A stretch of 64,000 nucleotides of DNA, taken from the NCBI RefSeq assembly GCF_009669325.1, contig NZ_SZWE01000001.1:186402-250401 (forward strand). The letters are read 5' to 3'. A program made the position numbers and the translations under genes. The stretch comes from Roseovarius bejariae (GTDB lineage Bacteria > Pseudomonadota > Alphaproteobacteria > Rhodobacterales > Rhodobacteraceae). Under the pieces are notes generated by a model. That model was not told the origin of the DNA. It did not search any database and saw nothing but the letters and a program-made list of their open reading frames with translations. Positions 53,314-61,741 of the stretch are shown piece after piece; the stretch's first letter is position 1; every line of letters begins with the position of its first letter.

Positions 53314-54597
53314 ATGACCAAACTGCACACCCAATCCGAATGGATCGCCCGCGCCCGAGATATCCTGCCCGCCGGCGGCTTTGGCAATTTCGACCCCGGC
53401 ATCGTCATCTCACGCGGCGCAGGCTCCCGCGTCTGGGATGAGGACGGCACCGAGTATATCGACTATCTCATCGGCTCCGGCCCCATGCTTCTGGGCCACT
53501 CCCACCCCGAGGTTCTTGAGGCCGTCTTTGAACAACTTCCCAAGGGCCAGACTTTCTTTGCCAACAACGCCGCGGGTATCGAACTGGCCGAGGAAATCTG
53601 CCGCGCCGTCCCCTGCGCCGAACAGCTGCGCTATGTCTCCTCGGGCGGTGAGGCGGACATGTACGCCATGCGCGCCGCCCGCGCCTTCACCGGGCGCGAC
53701 AAGATCGTGAAATTCGAAGGCGGCTACCACGGCATGTCCGCCGAAGCACAAATGAGCCTCGCCCCCGCCGCCCGGGTGAATTTTCCGCAGGCCGTGCCCG
53801 ATAGCGCCGGCATCCCGCAAAGCGTGGCCGATGAAATGCTCATCGCGCCGTACAACGACGTCGCCTATATCCGCTCGCTTCTGGCCGAATATGGGGGTCA
53901 GGTTGCGGGGCTGATCGTCGAACCCCTGCAACGCATCATCCCGCCCGCGCCGGGCTTCCTGCAAGTCCTGCGCGACGAATGCGACCGCTACGGCATCGTG
54001 TTGATCTTTGACGAGGTCGTCACCGGCTTCCGCTTCGCCTATGGCGGCGCGCAAGAACTTTATGGCGTCACGCCCGACCTTTGTACGCTGGGCAAGGTGA
54101 TCGGCGGCGGCTTTCCCTTGGCCGCCACCGTGGGCCGGGCCGACATCATGGCGCATTTCGATAAATCCGTCGTCGGGCCTGAAGGCTGGTTGATGCAGCT
54201 TGGCACGCTGTCGGGAAATCCTGTGGCGTCGGTCGCCGGACTCAAAAGCCTCGAAATTCTGCGGCGTGAGGGGCAGTACCCCCGCCTGCGCGGCTTGGGT
54301 GAGCAGATCATGAATATGATCCACGATGCACTCGGCCCCACGGGACTCCCCTATCACATCGTCGGCGATGCGACACTCTTCGAGGTCGTCTTCACCTCTC
54401 AGACGCCGCAGGATTACAGGGCTGTACAAGCCGGGAATGCAAGCCGGTCGAAGCTCTGGAATGAAACTTTGCGACACCACCATATTTTCAAATCTCCGGG
54501 CAAAACATATCCAAGCCTCGCCTTGACCCAAGACGACCTGTCCATGACAGAGGCCGCCATCACTGCCGCCGCAGAGGCCCTGGTTGTCGCAAGCTGA
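53314..54597 (+). CDS. Class III aminotransferase / glutamate-1-semialdehyde aminomutase-like
   Basis: 427 residues of PLP fold type I, subgroup III. EYIDYLIGSGPMLLGHSHPEV, GGEADMYAMRAARAFTGRDKIVKFEGGYHG (aminomutase-like), LIFDEVVTGFRFAYGGAQE (PLP-pairing Asp) and LGKVIGGGFPLAATVG with the Schiff-base Lys261. Could be an omega-aminotransferase or a GSA-aminomutase relative. Overlap in operon with the racemase (4 bp) suggests it acts on the product of the demethylated, racemised amino acid. Substrate unknown. A hairpin lies 38 bp behind the stop. Confidence 0.87.
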   Translation: MTKLHTQSEWIARARDILPAGGFGNFDPGIVISRGAGSRVWDEDGTEYIDYLIGSGPMLLGHSHPEVLEAVFEQLPKGQTFFANNAAGIELAEEICRAVPCAEQLRYVSSGGEADMYAMRAARAFTGRDKIVKFEGGYHGMSAEAQMSLAPAARVNFPQAVPDSAGIPQSVADEMLIAPYNDVAYIRSLLAEYGGQVAGLIVEPLQRIIPPAPGFLQVLRDECDRYGIVLIFDEVVTGFRFAYGGAQELYGVTPDLCTLGKVIGGGFPLAATVGRADIMAHFDKSVVGPEGWLMQLGTLSGNPVASVAGLKSLEILRREGQYPRLRGLGEQIMNMIHDALGPTGLPYHIVGDATLFEVVFTSQTPQDYRAVQAGNASRSKLWNETLRHHHIFKSPGKTYPSLALTQDDLSMTEAAITAAAEALVVAS

Positions 54598-54635
54598 GGA
54601 CCGCGTCCTTCATGAAACAACAGCGAAATGATCAT

Positions 54636-54655
54636 AGGGGCGCCAGGCGCCCCTT
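54636..54655. terminator. Hairpin behind the aminotransferase gene
   Basis: AGGGGCGCC-A-GGCGCCCCTT gives a self-complementary 9-bp arm with a very short loop. There is no T-run beyond two bases, so it may act with Rho. It separates the catabolic operon from pirin. Confidence 0.5.
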
Positions 54656-54764
54656 AATGAGACGTTCGTTTCGATGAGATCATGTCAAGATGAGAACCTT
54701 CACCTCTCCTGACCCTGTTCAACTACCGGGATATTAGGTAATCTCTTGTACCAAGGAGATCACA

Positions 54765-55703
54765 ATGAGTTGGAATCCCGCTCTTGAACCGGGCTGCCCT
54801 GATGAGATCGGGGCGGATGCCATAGAAACCCTGATCATCCCGCGCGCCCGCGACATCGGTGGCTTCGAAGTGCGCCGCGCCCTGCCAGCACCGCGCCGAC
54901 AAATGGTTGGCCCCTTCATCTTCTTTGATCAAATGGGCCCGGCGGACCTTCTGACCAATCAGGGCATCGACATCCGCCCTCATCCACATATCGGCCTTGG
55001 CACAGTGACATACCTTTATCAGGGGCATTTTCAGCACCGCGACAGCCTCGGGACAAATCAGGTGATCCACCCGGGGGCGGTCAACTGGATGGTGGCTGGC
55101 CGCGGGGTCACCCATTCGGAACGCAGCACAAATGAATCGCGCAAAGTTCCAGAGGAGTTATTCGGCATCCAGACATGGATGGCCCTGCCCGAAGAGGACG
55201 AAGACCGCCTGCCGATGTTCGAACATCACGGCCAAGCTGCCCTGCCCGTCATCGAAGCCGACGGGGTCGAGGCGCGGCTGATCCTCGGAACGGCCTATGG
55301 CGAAACGGCCCCGGCGACGATGTTTTCCGAAACCTTCTATTTGGACGTGACGCTTAAGCCGAATGCTCGCTTCCCGCTGCCCGACGATCACGAAGATCGC
55401 GGCCTCTACATCACACAGGGAAAGGTCAGTATCGCGGGCGAAACCTTTGAAGCGGGCCGCATGATGGTATTTCGGCCCGGCGACAGAATGACCGTGCAGG
55501 CCGGACCACAGGGCGCACGGCTTCTGGCGCTTGGCGGGGCCACGCTGAACGGGCCGCGTCATGTGTGGTGGAACTTCGTATCCTCCAGCAAGGACAAGAT
55601 CGAGGCCGCAAAGGAAGACTGGCGCGCCGCGAACTGGGGTATGGGGGCCTTCGATCTGCCACCCGATGACAGGGGCGACTATATCCCATTACCCGAAAGA
55701 TAA
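54765..55703 (+). CDS. Pirin-family cupin protein
   Basis: 312 residues, two cupin domains. Metal site: His73 and His75 in RPHPHIGLGTVTYLYQGHFQHRDSLG, and His117/Glu119 in GVTHSER, the pirin 3-His/1-Glu set. C-terminal GLYITQGKVSIAGETFEAGRMMVFRPGD forms the second cupin. Bacterial pirins include quercetinases (YhhW) and regulators of enzymes; function here is unclear. AAGGAGATC sits 6 bases before ATG. It stands alone after the catabolic operon; a pathway link cannot be shown. Confidence 0.9.
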   Translation: MSWNPALEPGCPDEIGADAIETLIIPRARDIGGFEVRRALPAPRRQMVGPFIFFDQMGPADLLTNQGIDIRPHPHIGLGTVTYLYQGHFQHRDSLGTNQVIHPGAVNWMVAGRGVTHSERSTNESRKVPEELFGIQTWMALPEEDEDRLPMFEHHGQAALPVIEADGVEARLILGTAYGETAPATMFSETFYLDVTLKPNARFPLPDDHEDRGLYITQGKVSIAGETFEAGRMMVFRPGDRMTVQAGPQGARLLALGGATLNGPRHVWWNFVSSSKDKIEAAKEDWRAANWGMGAFDLPPDDRGDYIPLPER

Positions 55704-55838
55704 GGCGCCCCATGAAATGTGGCTTTCGTCCGCAGGCCCGCCGAAAATCATCACAATTTCGCACGTCCCGCGCACCAAAAGGGCCTTAATGATTTGGCAA
55801 TCACTCTGTCTCAGTCTTTGTGAGGAAAAGAGAGTGCC

Positions 55839-56027
55839 ATGTCACGAATCATACACCCCCTGAAGGCCGCACGGCACGCCCGGTTGTTCGAACTCATCCG
55901 GCAACGCAATCTTGCAAGCGCGGTCGATATGCCGGTCAGCACGATTTCCCCGGCCGAGGCGCAGTTGTTCCGCCTTCAGGCCGAACGCTCCATCCGTGCC
56001 GGACAAATTGACAAGCTTGCAGGATAA
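55839..56027 (+). CDS. Small hypothetical protein (62 aa)
   Basis: MSRIIHPLKAARHARLFELIRQRN begins a basic, helical 62-residue protein; LAEAQLFRLQAERSIRAGQIDKLAG-like helix ends it. A GAGGAAAAGAGAG site lies before ATG 55839. No domain is known to me. Its end leaves 8 bp before the stop of the convergent rlmE gene. It is probably real because the ribosome-binding site and helical pattern fit, but short ORFs in GC-rich DNA can mislead. Confidence 0.5.
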   Translation: MSRIIHPLKAARHARLFELIRQRNLASAVDMPVSTISPAEAQLFRLQAERSIRAGQIDKLAG

Positions 56028-56034
56028 CCGACAG

Positions 56035-56751
56035 TCAGCCGCGAAATCCCGTGGCAACCACGAATTTTTCCGAACTGTCCGCCCGTGACGCGGGCGGCTT
56101 CACATTGGCCACCTTGGCAAAGCGCTGCTTGAGCAGCTTTTGCAATTCCCCTTCCGCGCCCCCCGCTAGAACCTTGGACACGAAGGTGCCGCCCTCTTCC
56201 AACACATCAAATGCCAGGTAGGCCGCCGCCTCGCATAGCGCGATGATCCGCAGGTGGTCGGTCTGCTTGTGGCCGGAACTGGCCGCGGCCATGTCGCTCA
56301 TGACAACGTCGGCCTTACCGCCCAGCCAGTCCTTGACCTTGTCGTCGGCGCCGTCTTCCATGAAATCCAACTGGTGCAACTCGCACCCCGCGATTGGTTC
56401 TACCTCTTGCAGGTCGACCCCAAGGATCGAGCCCTGCGCCTTGCCCTGCTTTTCGCCCAAGGCATTCACCCGCGGCACCGCCACCTGGCACCAGCCCCCG
56501 GGCGCACAGCCCAGATCGACCACCCGCGCGCCGGGCACCAGAAAGCGGAACTTGTCGTCCAATTCCATGATCTTGTAGGCCGCGCGCCCCCGGTATCCAT
56601 CGGCCTGCGCGCGCTTTACGTAAGGATCGTTCAACTGCCGTTGCAGCCACCGCGTTGACGACGGCTTGCGCCCACGCGCCGTTTTCACCTTCACCTTCAG
56701 GTCCCGCTGTCCGCGCCCCGAGGTGTTCTTGCCATCCGGTCGTTTTGCCAT
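56035..56751 (-). CDS. rlmE: 23S rRNA 2'-O-ribose methyltransferase RlmE (FtsJ/RrmJ)
   Basis: 238 residues. A basic N-terminal extension ([42 protein letters not shown]) leads to a Rossmann SAM domain: [15 protein letters not shown] (motif I, near 80), then [28 protein letters not shown] and FVSKVLAGG with catalytic Lys. It methylates U2552 in the 23S A-loop. Its start overlaps the phosphatase stop, so ppx/gppA and rlmE are one operon. Confidence 0.96.
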   Translation of the reverse strand: MAKRPDGKNTSGRGQRDLKVKVKTARGRKPSSTRWLQRQLNDPYVKRAQADGYRGRAAYKIMELDDKFRFLVPGARVVDLGCAPGGWCQVAVPRVNALGEKQGKAQGSILGVDLQEVEPIAGCELHQLDFMEDGADDKVKDWLGGKADVVMSDMAAASSGHKQTDHLRIIALCEAAAYLAFDVLEEGGTFVSKVLAGGAEGELQKLLKQRFAKVANVKPPASRADSSEKFVVATGFRG

Positions 56752-57866
56752 CAGTCCCGCTCGTCCTTCAATACGCCGTCCTTCGCCATCTGCGCATACA
56801 GCATCCCTTCACGCAGGCCCCGATCCGCCACCGACAGGCGGTCGGTAGGCCAACAGCGCAAGAGCGCCTGCAGGATCGCCGCCCCCGACATGATCAACGC
56901 CTGCCGATCCAAGCCGATCCGTGGGTCACGCCGCCGCCCCTCGGGGCCAAGCGTCAGATATCCGCGGATCACCTTGTCGATCTCGTCGCTGGTCATCCGC
57001 AAGCCATCCACCTTGTTCCGGTCATAACGCTTCAATCCCAGATGGCTGGCCGCCACGGTCGTCACCGTGCCACTGGTGCCGACGATCTGAAACCCCTCGC
57101 GCACCTGCTCATCCTTGTAGGGCGCAAATTCGGCAAGGTTTTCCTCGAAATACCAGCTCATCAGGGCAAATCGCGCACTGTCGTCCTCGACATCCCGGAA
57201 CTGATCGCGCAGCGTGGCCACTCCAAGCGGCACACTGATCCAATCCACCACCTTCGCCGCCGGAACGCCCGTTTCGACACAATGAAAGCCCGAATGCATC
57301 CGCATGATAGCCCGCCGCCGATGGGCATGGGGCACATCGCGCAGATCGATCCAGACCAGCTCGGTCGACCCGCCGCCGATATCCACCACCAGCAATTGGT
57401 CGGTGCTCCGGCTGACCAGCGGCGCACAGGAGACCACGGCCAATTGCGCCTCCTCCTGCGGCTCGATGATATCCAGGTGCAGTCCGGTCTCGCGCTTGAC
57501 CCGCGCCATGAAATCACGGCCGTTGCGGGCCCGCCGGCACGCCTCCGTCGCGACAAGCCGCATGCGCTTGACCTTGTGCCGCTTCAATTTCTGCTGACAC
57601 ACGCGAAGCGCCTGAATTGTCCGGTAAATGGATGACCGTGACAAACGGCCAGACTTCTCCAACCCCGCGCCAAGCTGCACGGATTTGGAAAAGCTGTCGA
57701 CAACCTTGAACTGACCACCCTCGGGACGGGCAATCAGCATACGGCAACTGTTTGTTCCCAGATCCAGCGCCGCATACAACGGCACCGTGGACCCGGGGGG
57801 TTTGAGTGCGGGGCTTTCGACCGCTTTGGGGACCGCGCCCGCACTTCCGGGACGCTTGGGCGCCAT
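56751..57866 (-). CDS. Ppx/GppA-family phosphatase
   Basis: 371 residues of the ASKHA fold. N-terminal [16 protein letters not shown] is the phosphate-1 motif, [17 protein letters not shown] is phosphate-2, and [13 protein letters not shown] and [14 protein letters not shown] continue the pattern. It hydrolyses polyphosphate and/or pppGpp. C-terminal residues end near [10 protein letters not shown]. First gene of the operon with rlmE. An N-terminal 25-residue low-complexity stretch (Pro/Ala/Ser-rich) precedes the fold. Confidence 0.93.
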   Translation of the reverse strand: MAPKRPGSAGAVPKAVESPALKPPGSTVPLYAALDLGTNSCRMLIARPEGGQFKVVDSFSKSVQLGAGLEKSGRLSRSSIYRTIQALRVCQQKLKRHKVKRMRLVATEACRRARNGRDFMARVKRETGLHLDIIEPQEEAQLAVVSCAPLVSRSTDQLLVVDIGGGSTELVWIDLRDVPHAHRRRAIMRMHSGFHCVETGVPAAKVVDWISVPLGVATLRDQFRDVEDDSARFALMSWYFEENLAEFAPYKDEQVREGFQIVGTSGTVTTVAASHLGLKRYDRNKVDGLRMTSDEIDKVIRGYLTLGPEGRRRDPRIGLDRQALIMSGAAILQALLRCWPTDRLSVADRGLREGMLYAQMAKDGVLKDERD

Positions 57867-58104
57867 AACTACACGCCCTCCATTTCGAGTTACCTCAAAG
57901 GTAGTGCGTCAAAGCCCCCCGCGCAAGCTGTTGTAAAACTCTACATGACGATCATGAGAGGTTTTCCGAAATGCCCCCATGGTGCCACCATGTCGCCCGC
58001 GTTAGTCTCTGCACGTCGCATGATGTCCGCGTTCTGTCGAAAATCGACCCCGCCCAAGGGCTCGCCTGCTTTAGACACGAGCCACGAAGATAGAGGAATC
58101 AGCC

Positions 58105-58401
58105 ATGGTTGACGTCACAATCGTATACTGGCGGGACATTCCCGCGCAGGTGATCGTGGGCAAGGGCCGTCGGGGCGCGAAAAAACCGCTTCCCGAACGG
58201 TTCGAACAGGCCATCGATCGCGCCGCCATGAAAATCGGCGCCTCCGATACCGATGCCTACCTCGCCGAATGGCGCAAGGCGGCTCCCTATCAAGTGGAAG
58301 GTGATCCAGCAGAGGTGGCCGAATCCGAAGCCTCCCGCCTGGATTCCGAATACGATCAGGACCGTATAAAACAACTGATCGCAAACGAAGGTTGGGCATG
58401 A
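58105..58401 (+). CDS. PF13769-type 'virulence factor' small protein
   Basis: 98 residues: MVDVTIVYWRDIPAQVIVGKGRRGAKKPLPERFEQAIDRAAMKIGASDTDAYLAEWRK with an acidic end. It matches the short Virulence_fact domain family as I know it, often next to metF-like genes in Roseobacters, despite its name. No catalytic residue evident. Likely a small accessory factor of the folate operon. The MetF-like gene begins 26 bp after it with a GGGAGG ribosome-binding site. Confidence 0.8.
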   Translation: MVDVTIVYWRDIPAQVIVGKGRRGAKKPLPERFEQAIDRAAMKIGASDTDAYLAEWRKAAPYQVEGDPAEVAESEASRLDSEYDQDRIKQLIANEGWA

Positions 58402-58427
58402 GCCCGAGATCGCTATGGGAGGCCGCA

Positions 58428-59366
58428 ATGGCTCTGTTGAACTTCAAGAAGCGTGACGCAGGCGCCACTGCCCCTGCCCCCGTCAACCCGCAGGTCGAAG
58501 CCTTCCTCAAAGGCTATTCGATCGAGGTCATGCCGCGCACCGCGGAAAAGGTCGAAAACTTCCGCGACCTGCTGCCCGAAGGCACCCGCGTCTACATCGC
58601 CCACATCGAAGGCACGCCCATCGACGACATGGTGAAAACCGCCGCACGTCTGGCGGCCGACGGATACCCGGTGATGCCGCACTTCCCCGCACGCATCATC
58701 AAGGATCAGGCCACCTTGGCCGACTGGATCGCCCGCTACCAAGGCGAGGCCGGTGTCGATCAGGCGCTCTTGCTGGCCGGTGGCGTCGACAAGCCGCATG
58801 GCGATTTCCACTGCTCCATGCAGCTGATGGAAACCGGTGAATTCGACAAGGCGGGCTTCAAGCGCCTGCACGTCGCCGGGCACCCCGAAGGCAACAAGGA
58901 CATCGACCCCGACGGCTCGCGCAAGAATGTCGACGAGGCGTTGCAATGGAAACAGAAGTTCTCCGAACGCACCGATGCCGAAATGGCCCTCGCCACCCAG
59001 TTCGCCTTTGACGCCAAACCCATCATCGCATGGGCTGACGCCCTGCGCGAGGCGGGCATCACCCTGCCCGTTCACATCGGCATCGCCGGTCCCGCGAAAC
59101 TGCAAACCCTGATCAAGTTCGCCATCGCCTGCGGCGTCGGCCCCTCGCTCAAGGTCCTGCAAAAGCGCGCCATGGATGTCTCCAAGCTCTTGCTGCCGTA
59201 CGAGCCGACCGACGTTCTGGCGGAACTGGCCGCGCACAAGGCCGCGAACCCCGATTTCAACATCGAACAGGTTCACTTCTTCCCGCTTGGCGGCATCAAG
59301 ACAAATGCCAACTGGGCCATCGACCACGGCGGCGCCTCGGGCGTCCCAGCAAACCAACAAGGATAA
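58428..59366 (+). CDS. Methylenetetrahydrofolate reductase-type flavoprotein (MetF-like)
   Basis: 312 residues, TIM-barrel fold. IEVMPRTAEKVENFRDLLPEGTRVYIAHIEGTPIDDMVKTAARLAADGYPVMPHFPAR, LLLAGGVDKPHGDF and FFPLGGIKTNANWA match the MetF barrel. It interconverts 5,10-methylene-THF and methyl-THF with FAD and NAD(P)H. Central gene of the C1 operon; the methyltransferase follows after 3 bp. Direction of flow (catabolic oxidation of methyl-THF or biosynthetic reduction) cannot be decided here, although a catabolic role fits the neighbours. Alternative start at 58392 lacks a ribosome-binding site. Confidence 0.85.
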   Translation: MALLNFKKRDAGATAPAPVNPQVEAFLKGYSIEVMPRTAEKVENFRDLLPEGTRVYIAHIEGTPIDDMVKTAARLAADGYPVMPHFPARIIKDQATLADWIARYQGEAGVDQALLLAGGVDKPHGDFHCSMQLMETGEFDKAGFKRLHVAGHPEGNKDIDPDGSRKNVDEALQWKQKFSERTDAEMALATQFAFDAKPIIAWADALREAGITLPVHIGIAGPAKLQTLIKFAIACGVGPSLKVLQKRAMDVSKLLLPYEPTDVLAELAAHKAANPDFNIEQVHFFPLGGIKTNANWAIDHGGASGVPANQQG

Positions 59367-59369
59367 ACC

Positions 59370-60437
59370 ATGACCCGTACCATCATCGAAAGCAAAACCA
59401 AGACCGCCGTGATGGGCTTCGATGAGCCGTTCTGCGTCATTGGCGAACGGATCAACCCCACCGGCCGCAAAAAACTGGCCGCCGAACTGGAAGCGGGCGA
59501 TTTCTCGACCGTCGAAAAAGACGCCATCGCACAGGTCGCCGCCGGCGCCACCGTGCTCGATATCAACGCGGGTGTTGTTTACAACTCCAACCCCAACCCG
59601 AACGAGACCGAACCGCCCCTGATGCGCAAGGTCGTCGAACTGGTACAGGGTCTGGTCGACGTGCCGCTCTGCATCGACAGTTCCGTGCCCGGCGCGCTGG
59701 AAGCGGGCCTTGACGCTGCCGAAGGTCGCCCGCTTTTGAACTCGGTCACGGGCGAGGAAGAGCGCCTTGAACTGGTTCTGCCGTTGGTCAAGAAATACAA
59801 CGTGCCGGTTGTGGCCATCTCCAACGATGACACCGGCATTTCCGAAGACCCCGAAGTGCGTTTCGAAGTCGCCAAGAAGATCGTCGAACGCGCCGCCGAT
59901 TTCGGCATTCCCGCGCATGACATCGTGGTTGACCCGCTGGTTATGCCGATCGGCGCCATGGGCACCGCCGGTCAGCAGGTCTTTACCCTTGTCCGTCGCC
60001 TGCGTGAGGAACTGGGCGTGAACACCACTTGCGGCGCATCGAACATCTCGTTCGGCCTGCCCAACCGCCACGGCATCAACAATGCCTTCCTGCCCATGGC
60101 CATGGGCGCTGGCATGACCTCGGCGATCATGAACCCGGTGGCCCTGCCGGTGAAACAGTCCGAGATCGAGGCCAAGAAGGCCGAAGTCGCCGCTGCGGGC
60201 CTCGTCCTGCCCGAGGACATGGATGACGAAACCTTCTGCCAACTCTTCGGCCTCGGCTCCACCCTGCCGCGCCCGGGCAAGGAAATGGAGGCTATCCGCG
60301 CCGCCAACTTCCTGACCAACAACGACCCGCACGGCGGCGAATGGATCAAGTTCAACAAGGCCCCGCCGAAACCCGGTGAAGAAGCCGCCGGTGGCCGGGG
60401 TGGCCGCTCCGGAGGCCGCCGCCGCCGCCGCGCCTGA
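59370..60437 (+). CDS. Methyltetrahydrofolate:corrinoid methyltransferase (pterin-binding domain protein)
   Basis: 355 residues. FCVIGERINPTGRKKL (pterin-binding strand), VDVPLCIDSS, LLNSVTGEEERLELVLPLVKKYNVPVVAISNDDTGI, DIVVDPLVMPIG and TTCGASNISFGLPNRHGINNAFLPMAMGAGMTSAIMNP form the DHPS-like barrel of MetH/AcsE/MtgA. It moves the methyl group between THF and a corrinoid protein. An Arg/Gly tail (GGRGGRSGGRRRRRA) follows the fold. No corrinoid protein or ASKHA reactivase is in the window; the partner must be elsewhere. A perfect terminator ends the operon. Confidence 0.88.
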   Translation: MTRTIIESKTKTAVMGFDEPFCVIGERINPTGRKKLAAELEAGDFSTVEKDAIAQVAAGATVLDINAGVVYNSNPNPNETEPPLMRKVVELVQGLVDVPLCIDSSVPGALEAGLDAAEGRPLLNSVTGEEERLELVLPLVKKYNVPVVAISNDDTGISEDPEVRFEVAKKIVERAADFGIPAHDIVVDPLVMPIGAMGTAGQQVFTLVRRLREELGVNTTCGASNISFGLPNRHGINNAFLPMAMGAGMTSAIMNPVALPVKQSEIEAKKAEVAAAGLVLPEDMDDETFCQLFGLGSTLPRPGKEMEAIRAANFLTNNDPHGGEWIKFNKAPPKPGEEAAGGRGGRSGGRRRRRA

Positions 60438-60460
60438 TCCTAAGGTTTACAGAGAGTCCA

Positions 60461-60490
60461 AAGGCCCCGCTCAACAGCCGGGCCTTTTTT
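60461..60490 (+). terminator. Rho-independent terminator of the C1 operon
   Basis: AAGGCCC (60461-60467) pairs with GGGCCTT (60480-60486), 7-bp perfect stem with a 12-base loop, followed by six T residues. It ends the virulence-factor/metF/methyltransferase operon. Confidence 0.9.
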
Positions 60491-60808
60491 GTGGGGAAAC
60501 CACCAAACGGTCATGGGCAATATCGATCCTGAAAATGGGGGCTATGCGCAGGGAGGGGGTTTCCAAAGTCGGGAGCCTTCGTCGCCCTTCGGAACGTGAT
60601 CGGCCCAAAGCCGCCGCTGGTCGACCCAACCCAATGCTTTGGTGCGGCCCGTAGAAGCGGCCATTCAAGCCCGGCACAGCATTTTAACTCGGCGAATGAT
60701 GGCAGAGCGGGACGGAGTTGCCTCTCGAGATTGCTTTCAATGTCCGAATGTCTGAAATCTGCGTGCTGGCATATTCTGAGCGTCAAAGACGCGCTTCCGG
60801 AAAAAGCC
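60491..60808. other. Non-coding debris next to the permease pseudogene
   Basis: No reading frame with coding character; composition and broken short motifs resemble degraded sequence. It separates the end of the one-carbon operon from the broken permease. Similar debris lies around 9335-9560. No insertion-sequence ends or direct repeats are recognised. Confidence 0.45.
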
Positions 60809-61614
60809 TTATGATCCAAGGAGCCGCGCTTCGCCCAGCAGTCCAGCGCAACTAAGAGCGCCCGCGAGTGGCATGATCGTCGGCACACTGAAGCTGTCCG
60901 CAGGGCGCGATTCGCCACCAGCCTTGAGCCGCACAAGAGCCAGATTGACCATGAAGAAAACGAAAAGCATCACCGCCGAGGTGGTTTCGACCAGACCTAT
61001 GCCGGGACGGCCCTGATCGCGACCAAGGAAATCAGGACATAGATAAGCGTCACCAGATAGAGGGTGATGGCGATGGCACAGGGCAAATCACGGCGCGGAC
61101 TGCGGGCCTCTACGACGAGATTTACAATATCGCCGAACCTGTTGAAGGTAAAGAAGGTGATCAGGTTGGCCGCGAGCACGCCCTCCAAGGCGCCTGTATC
61201 CGACAAAGGCGGCAGGACCGTGGCTGAAAGGTTGACGAGTGCGGAAGGGTCGACAGCGATGCCGCCGAGGATGATGACCAAAAACCCGATGACCTCGATC
61301 AGGGTTTCGCTCCAGCAATCGCGACGCTTTTCTGTATATCCCAGGCCGCGATCGCGGCCATGTGGAGCACGATTGCCGCGGTAGAGGCCATGACGATGGC
61401 TGAAAACGGAAAGTCTGCTGGTGCATACATACCCGCCCGCATGACCATTTCGTCGACGAGAATTTAGATCACTGCCCCGATCGTCACCCCGAGACCGTAG
61501 CGCACGAGGCCAGTCAGGCCAAACGACCGCATCAGACGAATCTCGCGGTCCGAGGATTGATTTAGGTTGGTGATGGCCCCGTCCCGACTTCGCTTGCTTG
61601 AAGCCGAAGATCAC
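60809..61614 (-). pseudogene. Amino-acid permease (APC family), inactivated
   Basis: Reading the minus strand, pieces of an APC permease appear in different frames. Near 61440-61560 SSDREIRLMRSFGLTGLVRYGLGVTIGAVI ends in an in-frame TAA where the family has a Tyr, followed by ILVDEM. A piece with FSAIVMASTAAIVLHMAAIAAW ends at 61310; a new frame reads ETLIEVIGFLVIILGGIAVDPSALVN, VLAANLITFFTFNRFGDIVNLVVEARSPRRDLPCAIAITLYLVTLIYVLISLVAIRA. A third frame near 60830-61015 gives GIGLVETTSAVMLFVFFMVNLALVRLK. So there is a nonsense codon, at least two frameshifts and a deletion of the region between helices that normally separates the last two pieces. Not functional. Confidence 0.85.
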
Positions 61615-61629
61615 ACAGGGACCGGCGTT

Positions 61630-61655
61630 CGAACCTTGACGTACGTCAAGGTTCG
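61630..61655. promoter_or_regulatory. Perfect 26-bp palindrome upstream of the Lon-like gene
   Basis: Each half is CGAACCTTGACGT; the second half is its exact reverse complement, with no spacer. The core contains TTGACG, usable as a -35 element, and lies 87 bp before the Lon-like start and just upstream of the permease remnant. Symmetric operators over the spacer or -35 are typical of MerR-type or dimeric stress regulators; the regulator is not in the window. Confidence 0.7.
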
Positions 61656-61741
61656 GGATGGACCGCTGTTGATAGAGATCAGCCCAAGGGAACGCGGGAT
61701 GCTATAGCGTTGCCAGACAGGATATGGACGGAAGAGGAAAG

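Noticed and set aside
58413..60332. 639-codon minus-strand frame across the metF-like and methyltransferase genes
   Set aside because: Antisense shadow; both plus-strand genes have complete family motifs.
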